From Variovorax paradoxus_P (GTDB lineage Bacteria > Pseudomonadota > Gammaproteobacteria > Burkholderiales > Burkholderiaceae_C): a stretch of DNA of 64,000 bases. This document shows, piece after piece, positions 51,456 through 60,627 of this stretch; the stretch's first letter is position 1; each line of letters begins with the position of its first letter. A program made the position numbers and the translations under genes. The stretch is taken from assembly GCF_050627025.1 (NCBI RefSeq), contig NZ_CP192472.1; one strand, written 5' to 3'. The notes beneath the pieces are model-generated. The model did no database searches. It had not been told where the DNA came from and saw only the letters and a program-made list of their open reading frames with translations.

Positions 51456-51507
51456 GCCGACCTCGTTTTTCCCGCTTTTTTTTGTTCGAACCTCAAGGAG
51501 ACATTGC

Positions 51508-52518
51508 ATGAAGAAGACCTTTACCCGTGCCCTTTGCCTCGGCTTTGCGCTGCTGCTTCCCGTGGCTGCGGCCGTTGCGCAAGACATCAAGGAGCGCTCG
51601 ATCAAGTTCGCGTTCCAGAACCAGGGCGATCATCCGCAAGCCCTGGGCGCAAAGAAGTTCGGCGAGCTCGTTGCGCAGAAGTCCGGCAACAAGATGCAGG
51701 TCAAGCTGTTTCCGGGCGGCACGCTCGGCGGTGACGTGCAGACTGTTTCTGCCATTCAGGGCGGAACCATTGAAATGACGGTGCTCAACGCCGGCATTCT
51801 CTCCAACCAGATCAAGGCATTCGCGGTCTTCGACTTTCCTTTTCTGTTTGCCAATCCCCAGGAAGCCGATGCCGTGACCGACGGACCCTTCGGCAAGAAG
51901 CTGTTTGCGGAACTCCCGGCCAAGAACCTGGTTGGTCTTGGCTACTGGGACCTGGGCTTTCGCAACGTGACCAACAGCAAGCGCCCGATCAACAAGGTCG
52001 AAGACCTGGCCGGCCTGAAGATCCGCGTGATCCAGTCGCCGATCTATATCGACCTGTTTACCGCGCTGGGCGCCAATGCCACCCCGATGCCTTTCCCCGA
52101 GCTCTACCCGGCGCTCGAGCAGAAGGCGGTCGACGGCCAGGAGAATCCCAACACGGTGATCCGCACCTCCAAGTTCGCCGAAGTGCAAAAGCACCTGGCG
52201 CTCACGCAGCACGTCTACAACCCGCAGGCGCTGATCGTCGGCAAGAAGCTCTGGGATTCGCTCAGCGATGCTGAAAAGAAAATCATGACCGAAGCAGCCG
52301 ACGAAGCCACCAAATACGAGCGTGAAGTCTCGCGCGGACAGGCCCAGGCCGCGCTGGCGGACCTCAAGAAGGCCGGCATGCAGGTAACCGAATTCAGGCC
52401 CGCCGAAATGCAGCGCCTTCGCGACAAGGTCAAGCCTGTGGTCGAGAAGCACAGTGCACTGGTGGGCGAAGCCGTGGTGAAAGACCTGTACGCCGAAATC
52501 GCAAAGGTCCGCAAGTAA
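51508..52518 (+). CDS. TRAP transporter solute-binding protein (DctP)
   Basis: A 336-residue periplasmic protein with a signal peptide (FTRALCLGFALLLPVAAAVA). The conserved arginine segment AGLKIRVIQSPIYIDLFTALG near residue 165 binds carboxylates, and QNQGDHPQALGAKKFGELV is the typical opening. AAGGAGACATTGC precedes the ATG. The neighbourhood points to quinate, shikimate or a related cyclic acid as ligand. Confidence 0.92.
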   Translation: MKKTFTRALCLGFALLLPVAAAVAQDIKERSIKFAFQNQGDHPQALGAKKFGELVAQKSGNKMQVKLFPGGTLGGDVQTVSAIQGGTIEMTVLNAGILSNQIKAFAVFDFPFLFANPQEADAVTDGPFGKKLFAELPAKNLVGLGYWDLGFRNVTNSKRPINKVEDLAGLKIRVIQSPIYIDLFTALGANATPMPFPELYPALEQKAVDGQENPNTVIRTSKFAEVQKHLALTQHVYNPQALIVGKKLWDSLSDAEKKIMTEAADEATKYEREVSRGQAQAALADLKKAGMQVTEFRPAEMQRLRDKVKPVVEKHSALVGEAVVKDLYAEIAKVRK

Positions 52519-52546
52519 GTTCAACGACAGGCCAACGAAGGACAGC

Positions 52547-53380
52547 ATGATCACCGGCAAGACCACCCTCGTCGCGCACCTGGGCTTTCCCACCGAGAGC
52601 TTCAAGGCGCCGATGATCTACAACCCCTGGTTCGAAAAGCAGGGCATCGACGCGGTCGTGGTGCCGATGGGTGTAAAGCCCGACGACTACGCCGCAGCGT
52701 TTGCCGCGCTGTTCCGGCTTACCAACATCAGGGGTGCGCTGGTGACCATGCCGCACAAGATAACGACCATGGGCCTGGTCGGCGAGGTCACGCCTACCGC
52801 GCGAATTGCCGGCGCCTGCAACGCGGTGCTCAAGCGTGCCGACGGCACGCTGGTGGGCGACCAGTTCGACGGCGCGGGTTTTGTGCGCGGCGTCTTGCGC
52901 AAGGGCCGCGCGCTCGAGGGTGCCCGCGTGCTGGTTTCCGGCAGCGGCGGTGTCGGCTCTGCCATAGCGGCCTCGCTGGCGGCGGCGGGGGTTGCGCAGA
53001 TTGCGCTCTTCGACGCCTATGCACCGTCTGCCGATGCGCTTGCCGGGCGGCTGCGCACGCACTATCCCGCCTTGGCCGTCTCCACGGGCTCGAACGATCC
53101 GGCGGGCTTCGACGTGGTCGTCAATGCCACGCCGCTGGGCATGAAAGAGGGCGATGCGCTGCCCTTCGAAGTGGACCGCATCGCGCCTTCGACCTTCGTC
53201 GGCGAGGTGGTCATGAAGTCCGAATACACGCCGCTGCTGCGTGCCGCACTCGACAAAGGCTGTGCGGTGCAGGTAGGCACCGACATGCTGTTTGAAATGA
53301 TTCCCGCGTATCTCGAATTCTTCGGCTTTGGCACCGCCACGGCCGACGAATTGCGCGCCGAGGCGAAGATCAGCTACTGA
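52547..53380 (+). CDS. AroE-like shikimate/quinate dehydrogenase 2
   Basis: A 277-residue shikimate dehydrogenase family enzyme, only distantly related to the copy at 48602. Lys in GALVTMPHKITTM, GDQFDGAGF with the catalytic Asp, and Rossmann motif VLVSGSGGVGSAIAASLA. It starts 28 bases after dctP. Having two divergent paralogues suggests separate substrates, for example quinate and shikimate, or use of different cofactors. Confidence 0.88.
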   Translation: MITGKTTLVAHLGFPTESFKAPMIYNPWFEKQGIDAVVVPMGVKPDDYAAAFAALFRLTNIRGALVTMPHKITTMGLVGEVTPTARIAGACNAVLKRADGTLVGDQFDGAGFVRGVLRKGRALEGARVLVSGSGGVGSAIAASLAAAGVAQIALFDAYAPSADALAGRLRTHYPALAVSTGSNDPAGFDVVVNATPLGMKEGDALPFEVDRIAPSTFVGEVVMKSEYTPLLRAALDKGCAVQVGTDMLFEMIPAYLEFFGFGTATADELRAEAKISY

Positions 53381-53479
53381 GTTGCCACCGACGCAAACGC
53401 CTACGTCCCGCGGGCGTGTTGCGAACGCGGTGTAATGCCGTTTCGCCGCCCGATTTTTTTGATGCAAGAGGCGTTCACC

Positions 53480-54688
53480 ATGAGTATTTTTGAAGGCTTT
53501 CTTTCCACCTCCGAAACGCTTTCAGCCTTCAGCGACCGCAACTTTGTCGACGCCATGCTGCGCTTCGAGGCGGCGCTCACGCGGGCCCAGGCGGCGGTCG
53601 GGCTGGTGCCTGAATCGGCAGCGCATTCGATTGTCGGCAGCTGCAAGGTCGAGCTGTTCGACGTGGCGAAGATCGTGCGCGACAGCGGCCGGGCGGGCAG
53701 CGTTGCAATTCCGCTGGTCAAGGCGCTGAAGGAGGCGGTGGGCCTGTTCAATGCGGAGGCCGTGCCCTTCGTGCACTTCGGCAGCACCAGCCAGGACGTG
53801 ATCGACACGGCCATGGCACTGGTCACGCGCGAGGGAATGGCGCTCATCGAGACCGACCTCGATCGTGCGATCGAAGCGCTTCTGCAGCATGCCGCGCAAC
53901 ACGCTGCCACGCCTATTCTTGCGCGCACGCTGATGCAGCCGGCCTCCGTTACCAGCTTCGGCCTGAAGTGCGCGGGCTGGGCGGCGCCGCTGGTGCGCAG
54001 CCGCGTGCGCTTGCGCACGGCCTCGCGCCATGCCCTCAACGTGCAGCTCGGCGGTGCAGTCGGAACGCTGTCGCAAATGAAGGGCCAGGGCCCTGCAGTG
54101 GTGCAGCGCGTGGCGGACGAGCTTGGCCTTGGCAACGCCGGTGCCACGTGGCACACGCAGCGCGACGAATGGGTGGCGCTTGGCTGCGAGCTGGGGCTGC
54201 TCGCCGGCAGCCTGGGCAAGATCGCGCGCGACATTTCGCTCATGGGCCAGTACGAAGTCGGCGAGGTGGCCGAACCCACCGAGCCGGGCCGTGGCGGTTC
54301 TTCGGCCATGCCGCACAAGCGCAACCCCGTCGCCTCGATGGTGGCGCTGGCTGCGGCGCAACGTGCGCCGCAGCGCGTAGCCGCGTTGCTGGCCGCCATG
54401 CCGCAGGAACACGAGCGCGCGCTGGGCGGCTGGCAAGCCGAACTGGCCGAATGGCCTCAACTGCTGATGTCCGCGCACGGCAGCGCGCGTGCGCTGGCCG
54501 GTGCACTGCCGGGCCTGCAGATCGACGCGGCGCGCATGCGCGCCAATATCGACACACTGCGCGCCGAGCTGCCGCGCGAGGCAGCTGACGAATGGTTCAA
54601 CCCGGCCCTGGCAGGGCCCGCTGGCGACACCGCACTGCGCCAGGTGGCAGCCCTGCGCGAACAACTGACTGCGAAAGACACTTCCTGA
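53480..54688 (+). CDS. pcaB: 3-Carboxy-cis,cis-muconate cycloisomerase
   Basis: A 402-residue member of the fumarase/aspartase superfamily acting in the protocatechuate branch: carboxymuconate to 4-carboxymuconolactone. The superfamily signature GGSSAMPHKRNPV is near residue 275, and FGSTSQDVIDT near 100. The N-terminus FEGFLSTSETLSAFSD is typical of PcaB. The start at 53480 is preferred over the longer frame. Its stop shares a base with the pcaC ATG. Confidence 0.93.
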   Translation: MSIFEGFLSTSETLSAFSDRNFVDAMLRFEAALTRAQAAVGLVPESAAHSIVGSCKVELFDVAKIVRDSGRAGSVAIPLVKALKEAVGLFNAEAVPFVHFGSTSQDVIDTAMALVTREGMALIETDLDRAIEALLQHAAQHAATPILARTLMQPASVTSFGLKCAGWAAPLVRSRVRLRTASRHALNVQLGGAVGTLSQMKGQGPAVVQRVADELGLGNAGATWHTQRDEWVALGCELGLLAGSLGKIARDISLMGQYEVGEVAEPTEPGRGGSSAMPHKRNPVASMVALAAAQRAPQRVAALLAAMPQEHERALGGWQAELAEWPQLLMSAHGSARALAGALPGLQIDAARMRANIDTLRAELPREAADEWFNPALAGPAGDTALRQVAALREQLTAKDTS

Positions 54689-55116
54689 TGACCGATCAAA
54701 CAAACACACCTGCCGCCGGCGACTACGAAGCGGGCCTCGTCAACCGCCGTCGCGTGCTCGGCGATGCCTGGGTCGACAAGTCGCTCGCCAACCGCAACGG
54801 GTTCAACGCCGAATTCCAGGAACTCATTACCCGCCATGCGTGGAACGACATCTGGGGCCGGCCCGCGCTGGGCGACAAGACGCGCCGCTACATGGTGCTG
54901 TCGATGATGCTGGGCATTCATGCGTACGAAGAATTCGCCATGCATGTGCGCGCAGCGCTCGACGGCCCGCCCGAGTCGCGCCTGACGCCCGACGACATCA
55001 AGGAAGTGATCATGATGGCCGCCATCTATTGCGGCGTGCCGGTGGCCAACCACGCCTTCGGCATTGCAACCGGCATCTTGCGCGAGAAGGGCCTGCTGGC
55101 AGCAGCCCCGCAGTGA
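54688..55116 (+). CDS. pcaC: 4-Carboxymuconolactone decarboxylase
   Basis: A 142-residue single-domain PcaC that forms 3-oxoadipate enol-lactone. GDAWVDKSLANRNGFNAEFQ, then WGRPALGDKTRRYM and AAIYCGVPVANHAF form the family pattern. It is coupled to pcaB upstream and to the MFS gene downstream (GTGA overlap). Confidence 0.94.
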   Translation: MTDQTNTPAAGDYEAGLVNRRRVLGDAWVDKSLANRNGFNAEFQELITRHAWNDIWGRPALGDKTRRYMVLSMMLGIHAYEEFAMHVRAALDGPPESRLTPDDIKEVIMMAAIYCGVPVANHAFGIATGILREKGLLAAAPQ

Positions 55117-56333
55117 CCGGGCCAACGGATATTCGCAAGGGCCGCTTCGACGTCGGTTTTACCTTGTTGCTGCCGCTGCTTCTGGCTGCCCAGCCGGTTG
55201 CCACCGACAGCTACCTGCCCGCGCTCCCCGCCATTGCAAAGGAGCTGGGTTCCGCCAGCACCAGCCTCACGCTGTTTGTGCTGGCCTTCGGTTTTGCGCA
55301 ATTGCTGTGCGGGCCGCTGGCCGATCGCTTCGGGCGCCGGCCGGTGCTGCTGGCGGGGCTCGGCTGCTATGTGATTGCGGCGCTTGGCGGTGCCCTTGCG
55401 GGCAGCGTGTCGGTGCTTGCGGGCTGGCGAACGCTGCAGGGCTTTTCGATGGCGGCCATTCTGGTTTGCGCGCGTGCCGCCGTGCGCGACCTGTACCCCG
55501 CGCACGAAGGGCCGCACGTCATGGCGCGCGGCCTCACCGGGCTGGGCGTGGTGGGGCTGCTTGCACCGCTGCTCGGCGCCTGGCTGGTGCAGGGGGCCGG
55601 CTGGCGCTGGGTCATGGGGTCAATGGCGCTGTATGCGCTGGTGCTCTTTGCGCTCTGCTGGCGTTCGTTCGGCGAAACGCGGCGGCCGCTGGCGGGCGAT
55701 GTTTCGGCGCCGCGCGGCAGTGCGCGCGCCGTGTTTGCCAGCCGCAGCTTTCGCGCCTGGGCTTCGGTGGCCGCAACCACCTACGGCGGCCTGTTCTGCT
55801 TTTTGCTGCTGTCGCCGATGGTCTACATCGGCTACCTGGGCTGGTCGCCCGCCATGTACGGCTGGATTCCGGCAGGCGGTTCGCTGGTCTACATTTTCAG
55901 CACCACGATGTGCCGGCGCCTGCTGCGCAAATACGGGCCCGTGCACACAGTTCAGCTTGGCGCTACGCTGAGCGTTGCCGGCGCAATCATCCAGGCGCTG
56001 GGCTGCTGGCTGGCGCCGCACAGCGCGGTGCCGCTGCTGGCGGGCCACGCGGTCTATTGCCTTGGGCACGGCATACACCAGCCTTGCGGCCAGGCCGGCG
56101 CGGTGGGCGACTTGCCGCACCTGGCGGGGCGCGCCGTGTCGTGGTCGGGCTTCGGCATGATGATGGTCGCATTCAGCGTCGGGCAAATTGCGGCACAGTT
56201 TGTCGACGCCGGCTATTCGAACGGCGCCTGGCCGATGGTCGTGCCCATGCTGCTCGCGGGCTGCGTGCTGCTGGCCATTGCGTTCTACTGGCTGCCGCGT
56301 CTTCAACATCCGATAAGGAAGGAATCAACATGA
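55113..56333 (+). CDS. MFS transporter, Bcr/CflA-like
   Basis: About 406 residues from a GTG overlapping the pcaC stop. Twelve hydrophobic helices; MFS motif A is GPLADRFGRRPVL near residue 70. The overall layout matches drug/H+ antiporters of the Bcr/CflA type. Its stop overlaps pcaD as ATGA, so it is embedded in the pca operon and may export or import an aromatic intermediate; substrate unproven. Confidence 0.86.
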   Translation: MTGPTDIRKGRFDVGFTLLLPLLLAAQPVATDSYLPALPAIAKELGSASTSLTLFVLAFGFAQLLCGPLADRFGRRPVLLAGLGCYVIAALGGALAGSVSVLAGWRTLQGFSMAAILVCARAAVRDLYPAHEGPHVMARGLTGLGVVGLLAPLLGAWLVQGAGWRWVMGSMALYALVLFALCWRSFGETRRPLAGDVSAPRGSARAVFASRSFRAWASVAATTYGGLFCFLLLSPMVYIGYLGWSPAMYGWIPAGGSLVYIFSTTMCRRLLRKYGPVHTVQLGATLSVAGAIIQALGCWLAPHSAVPLLAGHAVYCLGHGIHQPCGQAGAVGDLPHLAGRAVSWSGFGMMMVAFSVGQIAAQFVDAGYSNGAWPMVVPMLLAGCVLLAIAFYWLPRLQHPIRKEST

Positions 56334-57094
56334 CCCGCTTGAACGTTGTCCGCGAAGGCAGCGGCCCCTTCGTCGTACTGAGCCATGCGCTGGGTTGCGA
56401 CCTGCACATGTGGGACGGCGTGGCCGAGCAGCTGGCGCGCGGCCACACTGTGATCCGCTACGACCACCGCAACCATGGCGCCTCCGACGTAGTGCCGGGC
56501 GCCCTGCGCATCGAGACACTGGCGCAAGACGTGGCCGAACTCATCCAGCGTGAGACGGGCGGAGAGCCGGTGCACTTTGTCGGCCTTTCGATGGGCGGCA
56601 TGACCGCGCAGGCGCTGGCGGTGCGGCACCCCGAACTGCTGCGCAGCGTGGTCATCGCGAATTCGTCGGCCCACTATCCCGACCAGTCGCCCTGGCGGGC
56701 GCGCGTCGAAACGGTGGCTGCCAAGGGTGTGTCGGCCATTGCATCGGGTGCCGTGTCGCGCTGGCTCACGCTCGGCTATGTCACCACGCAAGAGGGCAAG
56801 GCGGCCTCGCAGGCGCTGAACGAGGTGCTGGTGCGCACCGACCCGCAGGGCTATATCGAGAGCTGCAACGCGGTGGCCGCCATCGATTTTCGGGAGAGCA
56901 ACCGCCGCATCGCGGTGCCCACGCTGGTCATTGCGGGCCTGCAGGACGAAGCCACGCCCCTGGCCATGTCCGAAGCCATGGTGGCCGCCATTCCCGGCGC
57001 CCGGCTGGCGACCATCGACGCGGCGCACCTGAGCGCGGTAGAGCGGCCGGTTGAGTTTGCCCAGTTGCTGATCGATTACTGGCGCAGTTTCTGA
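56330..57094 (+). CDS. pcaD: 3-Oxoadipate enol-lactonase
   Basis: A 254-residue alpha/beta hydrolase. Nucleophile elbow GLSMGGMTAQAL with the catalytic Ser near residue 86; Asp near 205 (GLQDEATP); His near 235 (DAAHLSAVE). It converts enol-lactone to 3-oxoadipate. AAGGAAGG precedes the ATG. It ends the run of overlapping genes begun at pcaB. Confidence 0.92.
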   Translation: MTRLNVVREGSGPFVVLSHALGCDLHMWDGVAEQLARGHTVIRYDHRNHGASDVVPGALRIETLAQDVAELIQRETGGEPVHFVGLSMGGMTAQALAVRHPELLRSVVIANSSAHYPDQSPWRARVETVAAKGVSAIASGAVSRWLTLGYVTTQEGKAASQALNEVLVRTDPQGYIESCNAVAAIDFRESNRRIAVPTLVIAGLQDEATPLAMSEAMVAAIPGARLATIDAAHLSAVERPVEFAQLLIDYWRSF

Positions 57095-57116
57095 AACTGC
57101 GGCCCGCGCAGGGCAG

Positions 57117-57137
57117 GGGTTAGCCTAGGTCTAACCC
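57117..57137. other. 7-bp-arm inverted repeat after pcaD
   Basis: GGGTTAG and CTAACCC flank CCTAGGT. No T-tract follows, so it is more likely a protein-binding site or a weak stop than a classical terminator. It lies 29 bases before the IclR-type operator. Confidence 0.45.
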
Positions 57138-57165
57138 GTATTTCGTGCGAAGAGTGCACGGGAGC

Positions 57166-57180
57166 GTTCGATTATCGAAC
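57166..57180. promoter_or_regulatory. Perfect 15-bp IclR/PcaR-type operator upstream of quiC
   Basis: GTTCGATTATCGAAC is a perfect palindrome about its central T and agrees with the P. putida PcaR site (GTTCGATAATCGCAC, recalled) at 13 of 15 bases. It ends 56 bases before the dehydratase ATG and indicates that this gene has its own regulated promoter. Confidence 0.65.
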
Positions 57181-57236
57181 TGCAAGTGATCGCGGAGTAT
57201 TGTGGGCAGGGCGCCGTGTTTCTACAGTCGGCTCCC

Positions 57237-59135
57237 ATGCATCGCTCCATTGCCACCGTTTCTCTCAGCGGCACGCTTCGCCAGAAGCTCGAAGCCGTAT
57301 CGGCCGCAGGCTTCAACGGCATCGAGCTGTTCGAGAGCGACTTCGTCAACTTCAAGGGCAGCGCTGCCGAACTCGGCCGCATCGCGGCGGACCTTGGCCT
57401 TTCGATCGACCTGTACCAGCCGTTCCGCGATTTCGAGGGCATGCCCGAGGCGCAGTTCCGGCGCAGCCTGGAGCGCGCCGAGCGCAAGTTCGACCTGATG
57501 GAGGCCATGGGCGCGCCGATGATGCTGTGCTGCTCGAACACATCGCCGCTTGCCATCGACGACCCGGCACTGGCCGCAGCCCAGTTGCACGAGTTGGCCG
57601 GGCGCGCCGCACGACGCAACCTGCGCGTGGGTTTCGAGGCGCTGGCCTGGGGCCGATTCACGTCGCTCTACGGCGAGGCATGGAACATCGTGCGCGAGGC
57701 CGATCATCCGAACCTCGGGTTGATCCTGGACAGCTTCCACACGCTGTCGCTCAAGGACGATCCCGCGGGCATTGCCCGCATTCCGGGCGACAAGATCTTC
57801 TTTCTGCAGATGGCCGATGCGCCGCTGCTTTCGATGGACGTGCTGCAGTGGGCCCGCCATCACCGGTCGTTTCCGGGGCAGGGCGATCTTGGCGTGATCG
57901 GGTTCTTCGAGCAGGTGCTGCGCGCGGGCTATACCGGGCCGCTTTCGCTCGAAATCTTCAACGACATCTTTCGCGAGACGCCCAACCGGCGCACCGCGGT
58001 GGATGCGATGCGCTCGCTGCTGTACCTTGAAAGCGAAGCACAGCGGCGCCTTGCAGCGGCTGCTGGCACCGCGGATGCGCCCCTGCAGCCGCTGCGCGTG
58101 GAGCTTTTCAATCCGCCGTCCGTGCCGGCACTGTCGGGCGTGTCGTTCATCGAGTTCGCGGCGGACGAAAGCTCGGCCGGCACGCTCGGCACGCTGCTTG
58201 GGCAACTCGGCTTCCGACGCGTGGGCCGGCATCGCTCCAAGGCTGTGGTGCTGTACCGGCAGGGCGAGATCAACATGATCGTCAATGCGCAGCCGGATTC
58301 GTTTGCGCGCAGCCGCTTCGAAGCACACGGCACCTCGGTGTGCGCCCTGGGCGTGCGCTGCGCCGATCCTCTGGCAGCGGTTGAACGCGCTACCGCCATG
58401 CGCTCGCTGCGGCACGACAGCCCTGTCGGCCCCAACGAGTTGCGCGTGCCGGCCATCGTGGCGCCAGGCGGCAACCTCATTCACTTCGTGTCGGATGCAC
58501 TGGGTGCCAACGGCCTGTACGAGGCCGATTTCATCCTTGAAGAAGATGCAACCGGGGCCGAAGGCGCAGGCCTGACGCAGATCGACCACGTGGCGCTTGG
58601 CCTGGCTGTGGACCAGCTCGACACCTGGGTGCTGTTCACACGCGCCGTGCTGGGGCTGGAGCCGGGCGAAAGCCTGGAGCTGGCCGATCCGTTCGGGCTG
58701 ATCCGCAGCCGGGGCGTGGCCGATACGGCGCGCAGCGTGCGGCTGGTGCTCAACGTGTCCCTGAGCCAGCGCACCCGCACCGCGCGCACGTTGAGCGTAA
58801 CGGGCGGCGGCGCGGTGCATCACATTGCCTTGCGCTGCGACGACATCTTCGAAAGCGTGGAGCGGCTGCGCGCCGACGGCACGCGCTTCGTGCCCATTTC
58901 GGGCAACTACTACGACGACCTGGCAACCCGCATCGACCTCGACCCGGCACTGCTGGCGCGCATGCGGGCAGCGGGCGTGCTGTTCGACCGCTCGCCGGCA
59001 GGCGACTACCTGCACATCTACACCGAGAGCATCGAAGGCGGGCTCTTCTTCGAACTGGCACAGCGCACCAGCGGCTACGACGCCTACGGCGCGCTCAATG
59101 CACCCGCGCGCATGGCATCGCAGGCGCAGGAATAG
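57237..59135 (+). CDS. quiC: 3-Dehydroshikimate dehydratase fused to an HPPD-like domain (QuiC type)
   Basis: A 632-residue two-part protein. The N-terminal 285 residues form a xylose-isomerase-like TIM barrel (GFNGIELFESDFVN, then GLILDSFHTLS and FFLQMADAP, which carry metal ligands). The C-terminal half is VOC/4-hydroxyphenylpyruvate-dioxygenase-like (DHVALGLAVDQLDTW, VHHIALRCDDIFE, GGLFFELAQR with His, His and Glu). This matches the bacterial QuiC/QuiC1 enzymes making protocatechuate from 3-dehydroshikimate. The start at 57237 is preferred over ATT/other upstream starts. The role of the C-terminal half is not settled. Confidence 0.88.
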   Translation: MHRSIATVSLSGTLRQKLEAVSAAGFNGIELFESDFVNFKGSAAELGRIAADLGLSIDLYQPFRDFEGMPEAQFRRSLERAERKFDLMEAMGAPMMLCCSNTSPLAIDDPALAAAQLHELAGRAARRNLRVGFEALAWGRFTSLYGEAWNIVREADHPNLGLILDSFHTLSLKDDPAGIARIPGDKIFFLQMADAPLLSMDVLQWARHHRSFPGQGDLGVIGFFEQVLRAGYTGPLSLEIFNDIFRETPNRRTAVDAMRSLLYLESEAQRRLAAAAGTADAPLQPLRVELFNPPSVPALSGVSFIEFAADESSAGTLGTLLGQLGFRRVGRHRSKAVVLYRQGEINMIVNAQPDSFARSRFEAHGTSVCALGVRCADPLAAVERATAMRSLRHDSPVGPNELRVPAIVAPGGNLIHFVSDALGANGLYEADFILEEDATGAEGAGLTQIDHVALGLAVDQLDTWVLFTRAVLGLEPGESLELADPFGLIRSRGVADTARSVRLVLNVSLSQRTRTARTLSVTGGGAVHHIALRCDDIFESVERLRADGTRFVPISGNYYDDLATRIDLDPALLARMRAAGVLFDRSPAGDYLHIYTESIEGGLFFELAQRTSGYDAYGALNAPARMASQAQE

Positions 59136-59161
59136 ATTTTTCGTCAACCTGGAGACAAACC

Positions 59162-60571
59162 ATGGCAACCATCGCGGCCCACGAGCCGAAGGGCAAGCAC
59201 CAGTCGAAGAAGGCCACAGCCAGCGGCTGGATCGGCTCGGCGCTGGAGTACTACGACTTCTTCATCTATGCCACAGCCGCTGCGCTGATCTTTCCGCAGA
59301 TCTTCTTTCCGAAGGGCGACCCGCAGATCGCAATCATCGCGTCGCTCGCAACGTATGGCGTGGGCTACGTTGCACGGCCGATCGGCGCGTTGCTGCTGGG
59401 CCATTGGGGCGATACGCACGGCCGCAAGACCGTGCTGATTCTTTGCATGTTCCTGATGGGCTTCTCGACCATTGCCGTCGGCCTGTTGCCCACGTACGAC
59501 CAGGTCGGCCTGTGGGCGCCCGCCATGCTGGTGGTGCTGCGCCTGATCCAGGGCTTTGCGGTAGCCGGCGAAATCTCGGGTGCGAGCTCGATGATTCTGG
59601 AGCACGCGCCGTTCGGACGCCGCGGCTTCTTTGCGAGCTTCACGCTGCAGGGCGTGCAGGCCGGCCAGATCATGGCGGCAGCCGTGTTCCTGCCGCTCGC
59701 GCACTACATGGACAAGGACGCCTTCAACTCGTGGGGCTGGCGCATTCCGTTCCTGCTGAGCTTCATCGTCATCGTTGCCGGCTACATCATCCGCAAGGAA
59801 GTGGAAGAGACACCCGCCTTTGCCGAGGTCGAGAAGAGCGCAACGGTGCCGAAGGCGCCGGTGATCCAGGCCGTGACCGAGAGCTGGGGCAACATGCTGC
59901 GCGTGCTGCTGTGCTCGCTGATGAACGTGATTCCGGTGGTTGCCACCATCTTCGGCGCTGCCTATGCGGTGCAGCCGGGCTATGGAATCAACTTCGAGAA
60001 AGACATCTACCTGTGGATTCCGGTCATGGGCAATATCCTGGCCGTAATCGTGATTCCGTTCGTGGGCAACCTGTCGGACAAGGTCGGCCGCCGCCTGCCG
60101 ATCGTCGTGGGTGCACTCGGCTCCGGCCTGCTGTCGTTCGGCTACCTGTACGCCATCAGCATCCACAACGTACCGCTGGCCATCGTGATGTCGCTCCTGA
60201 TGTGGGGCGTGGTCTACCAGGGCTACAACGCCGTGTTTCCGAGCTTCTATCCGGAGATGTTTCCCACCCGCACCCGCGTCTCGGGCATGGCCATTTCGCA
60301 GAACATCGGCACCGCGATCACCGCGCTGCTGCCGGCGCTGTTCGTGGCCGTTGCGCCCCCCGGTGCTGCCAACATTCCGCTGACCGTGGGCGCGATCACG
60401 CTCGCAATCTGTGCCATTGCCGCTGTCTCGGCCTGGTCCGCGCGTGAAACCTACCGCGTGCACATGAACGACCTGGGCAAGCCCGACGCGGTGCCGGTGG
60501 ACAAGCCCGAATACGACAGGCTGCGCGAAGAGACGCTGGTGAACGCACGCCTGGCCAAGGCCGCCGCTTGA
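59162..60571 (+). CDS. MFS metabolite:H+ symporter, ShiA-like
   Basis: A 469-residue, twelve-helix transporter of the MHS family. SALEYYDFFIYATAAALIFPQ at the start and RPIGALLLGHWGDTHGRKTVL are classic for ShiA/ProP/KgtP relatives. It lies 26 bases after quiC and is probably co-expressed under the same operator. Shikimate or a related acid is the likely substrate by context. Confidence 0.9.
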   Translation: MATIAAHEPKGKHQSKKATASGWIGSALEYYDFFIYATAAALIFPQIFFPKGDPQIAIIASLATYGVGYVARPIGALLLGHWGDTHGRKTVLILCMFLMGFSTIAVGLLPTYDQVGLWAPAMLVVLRLIQGFAVAGEISGASSMILEHAPFGRRGFFASFTLQGVQAGQIMAAAVFLPLAHYMDKDAFNSWGWRIPFLLSFIVIVAGYIIRKEVEETPAFAEVEKSATVPKAPVIQAVTESWGNMLRVLLCSLMNVIPVVATIFGAAYAVQPGYGINFEKDIYLWIPVMGNILAVIVIPFVGNLSDKVGRRLPIVVGALGSGLLSFGYLYAISIHNVPLAIVMSLLMWGVVYQGYNAVFPSFYPEMFPTRTRVSGMAISQNIGTAITALLPALFVAVAPPGAANIPLTVGAITLAICAIAAVSAWSARETYRVHMNDLGKPDAVPVDKPEYDRLREETLVNARLAKAAA

Positions 60572-60627
60572 ACTGCCAAGCCGCCTGAAGACCTTGCGGG
60601 CACCAAGGGAGTCGGCGGCCATGAAGA

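Noticed and set aside
57222..59168. 648-codon minus-strand frame opposite quiC
   Set aside because: Same situation: the plus strand encodes a two-domain enzyme with intact metal-ligand motifs.
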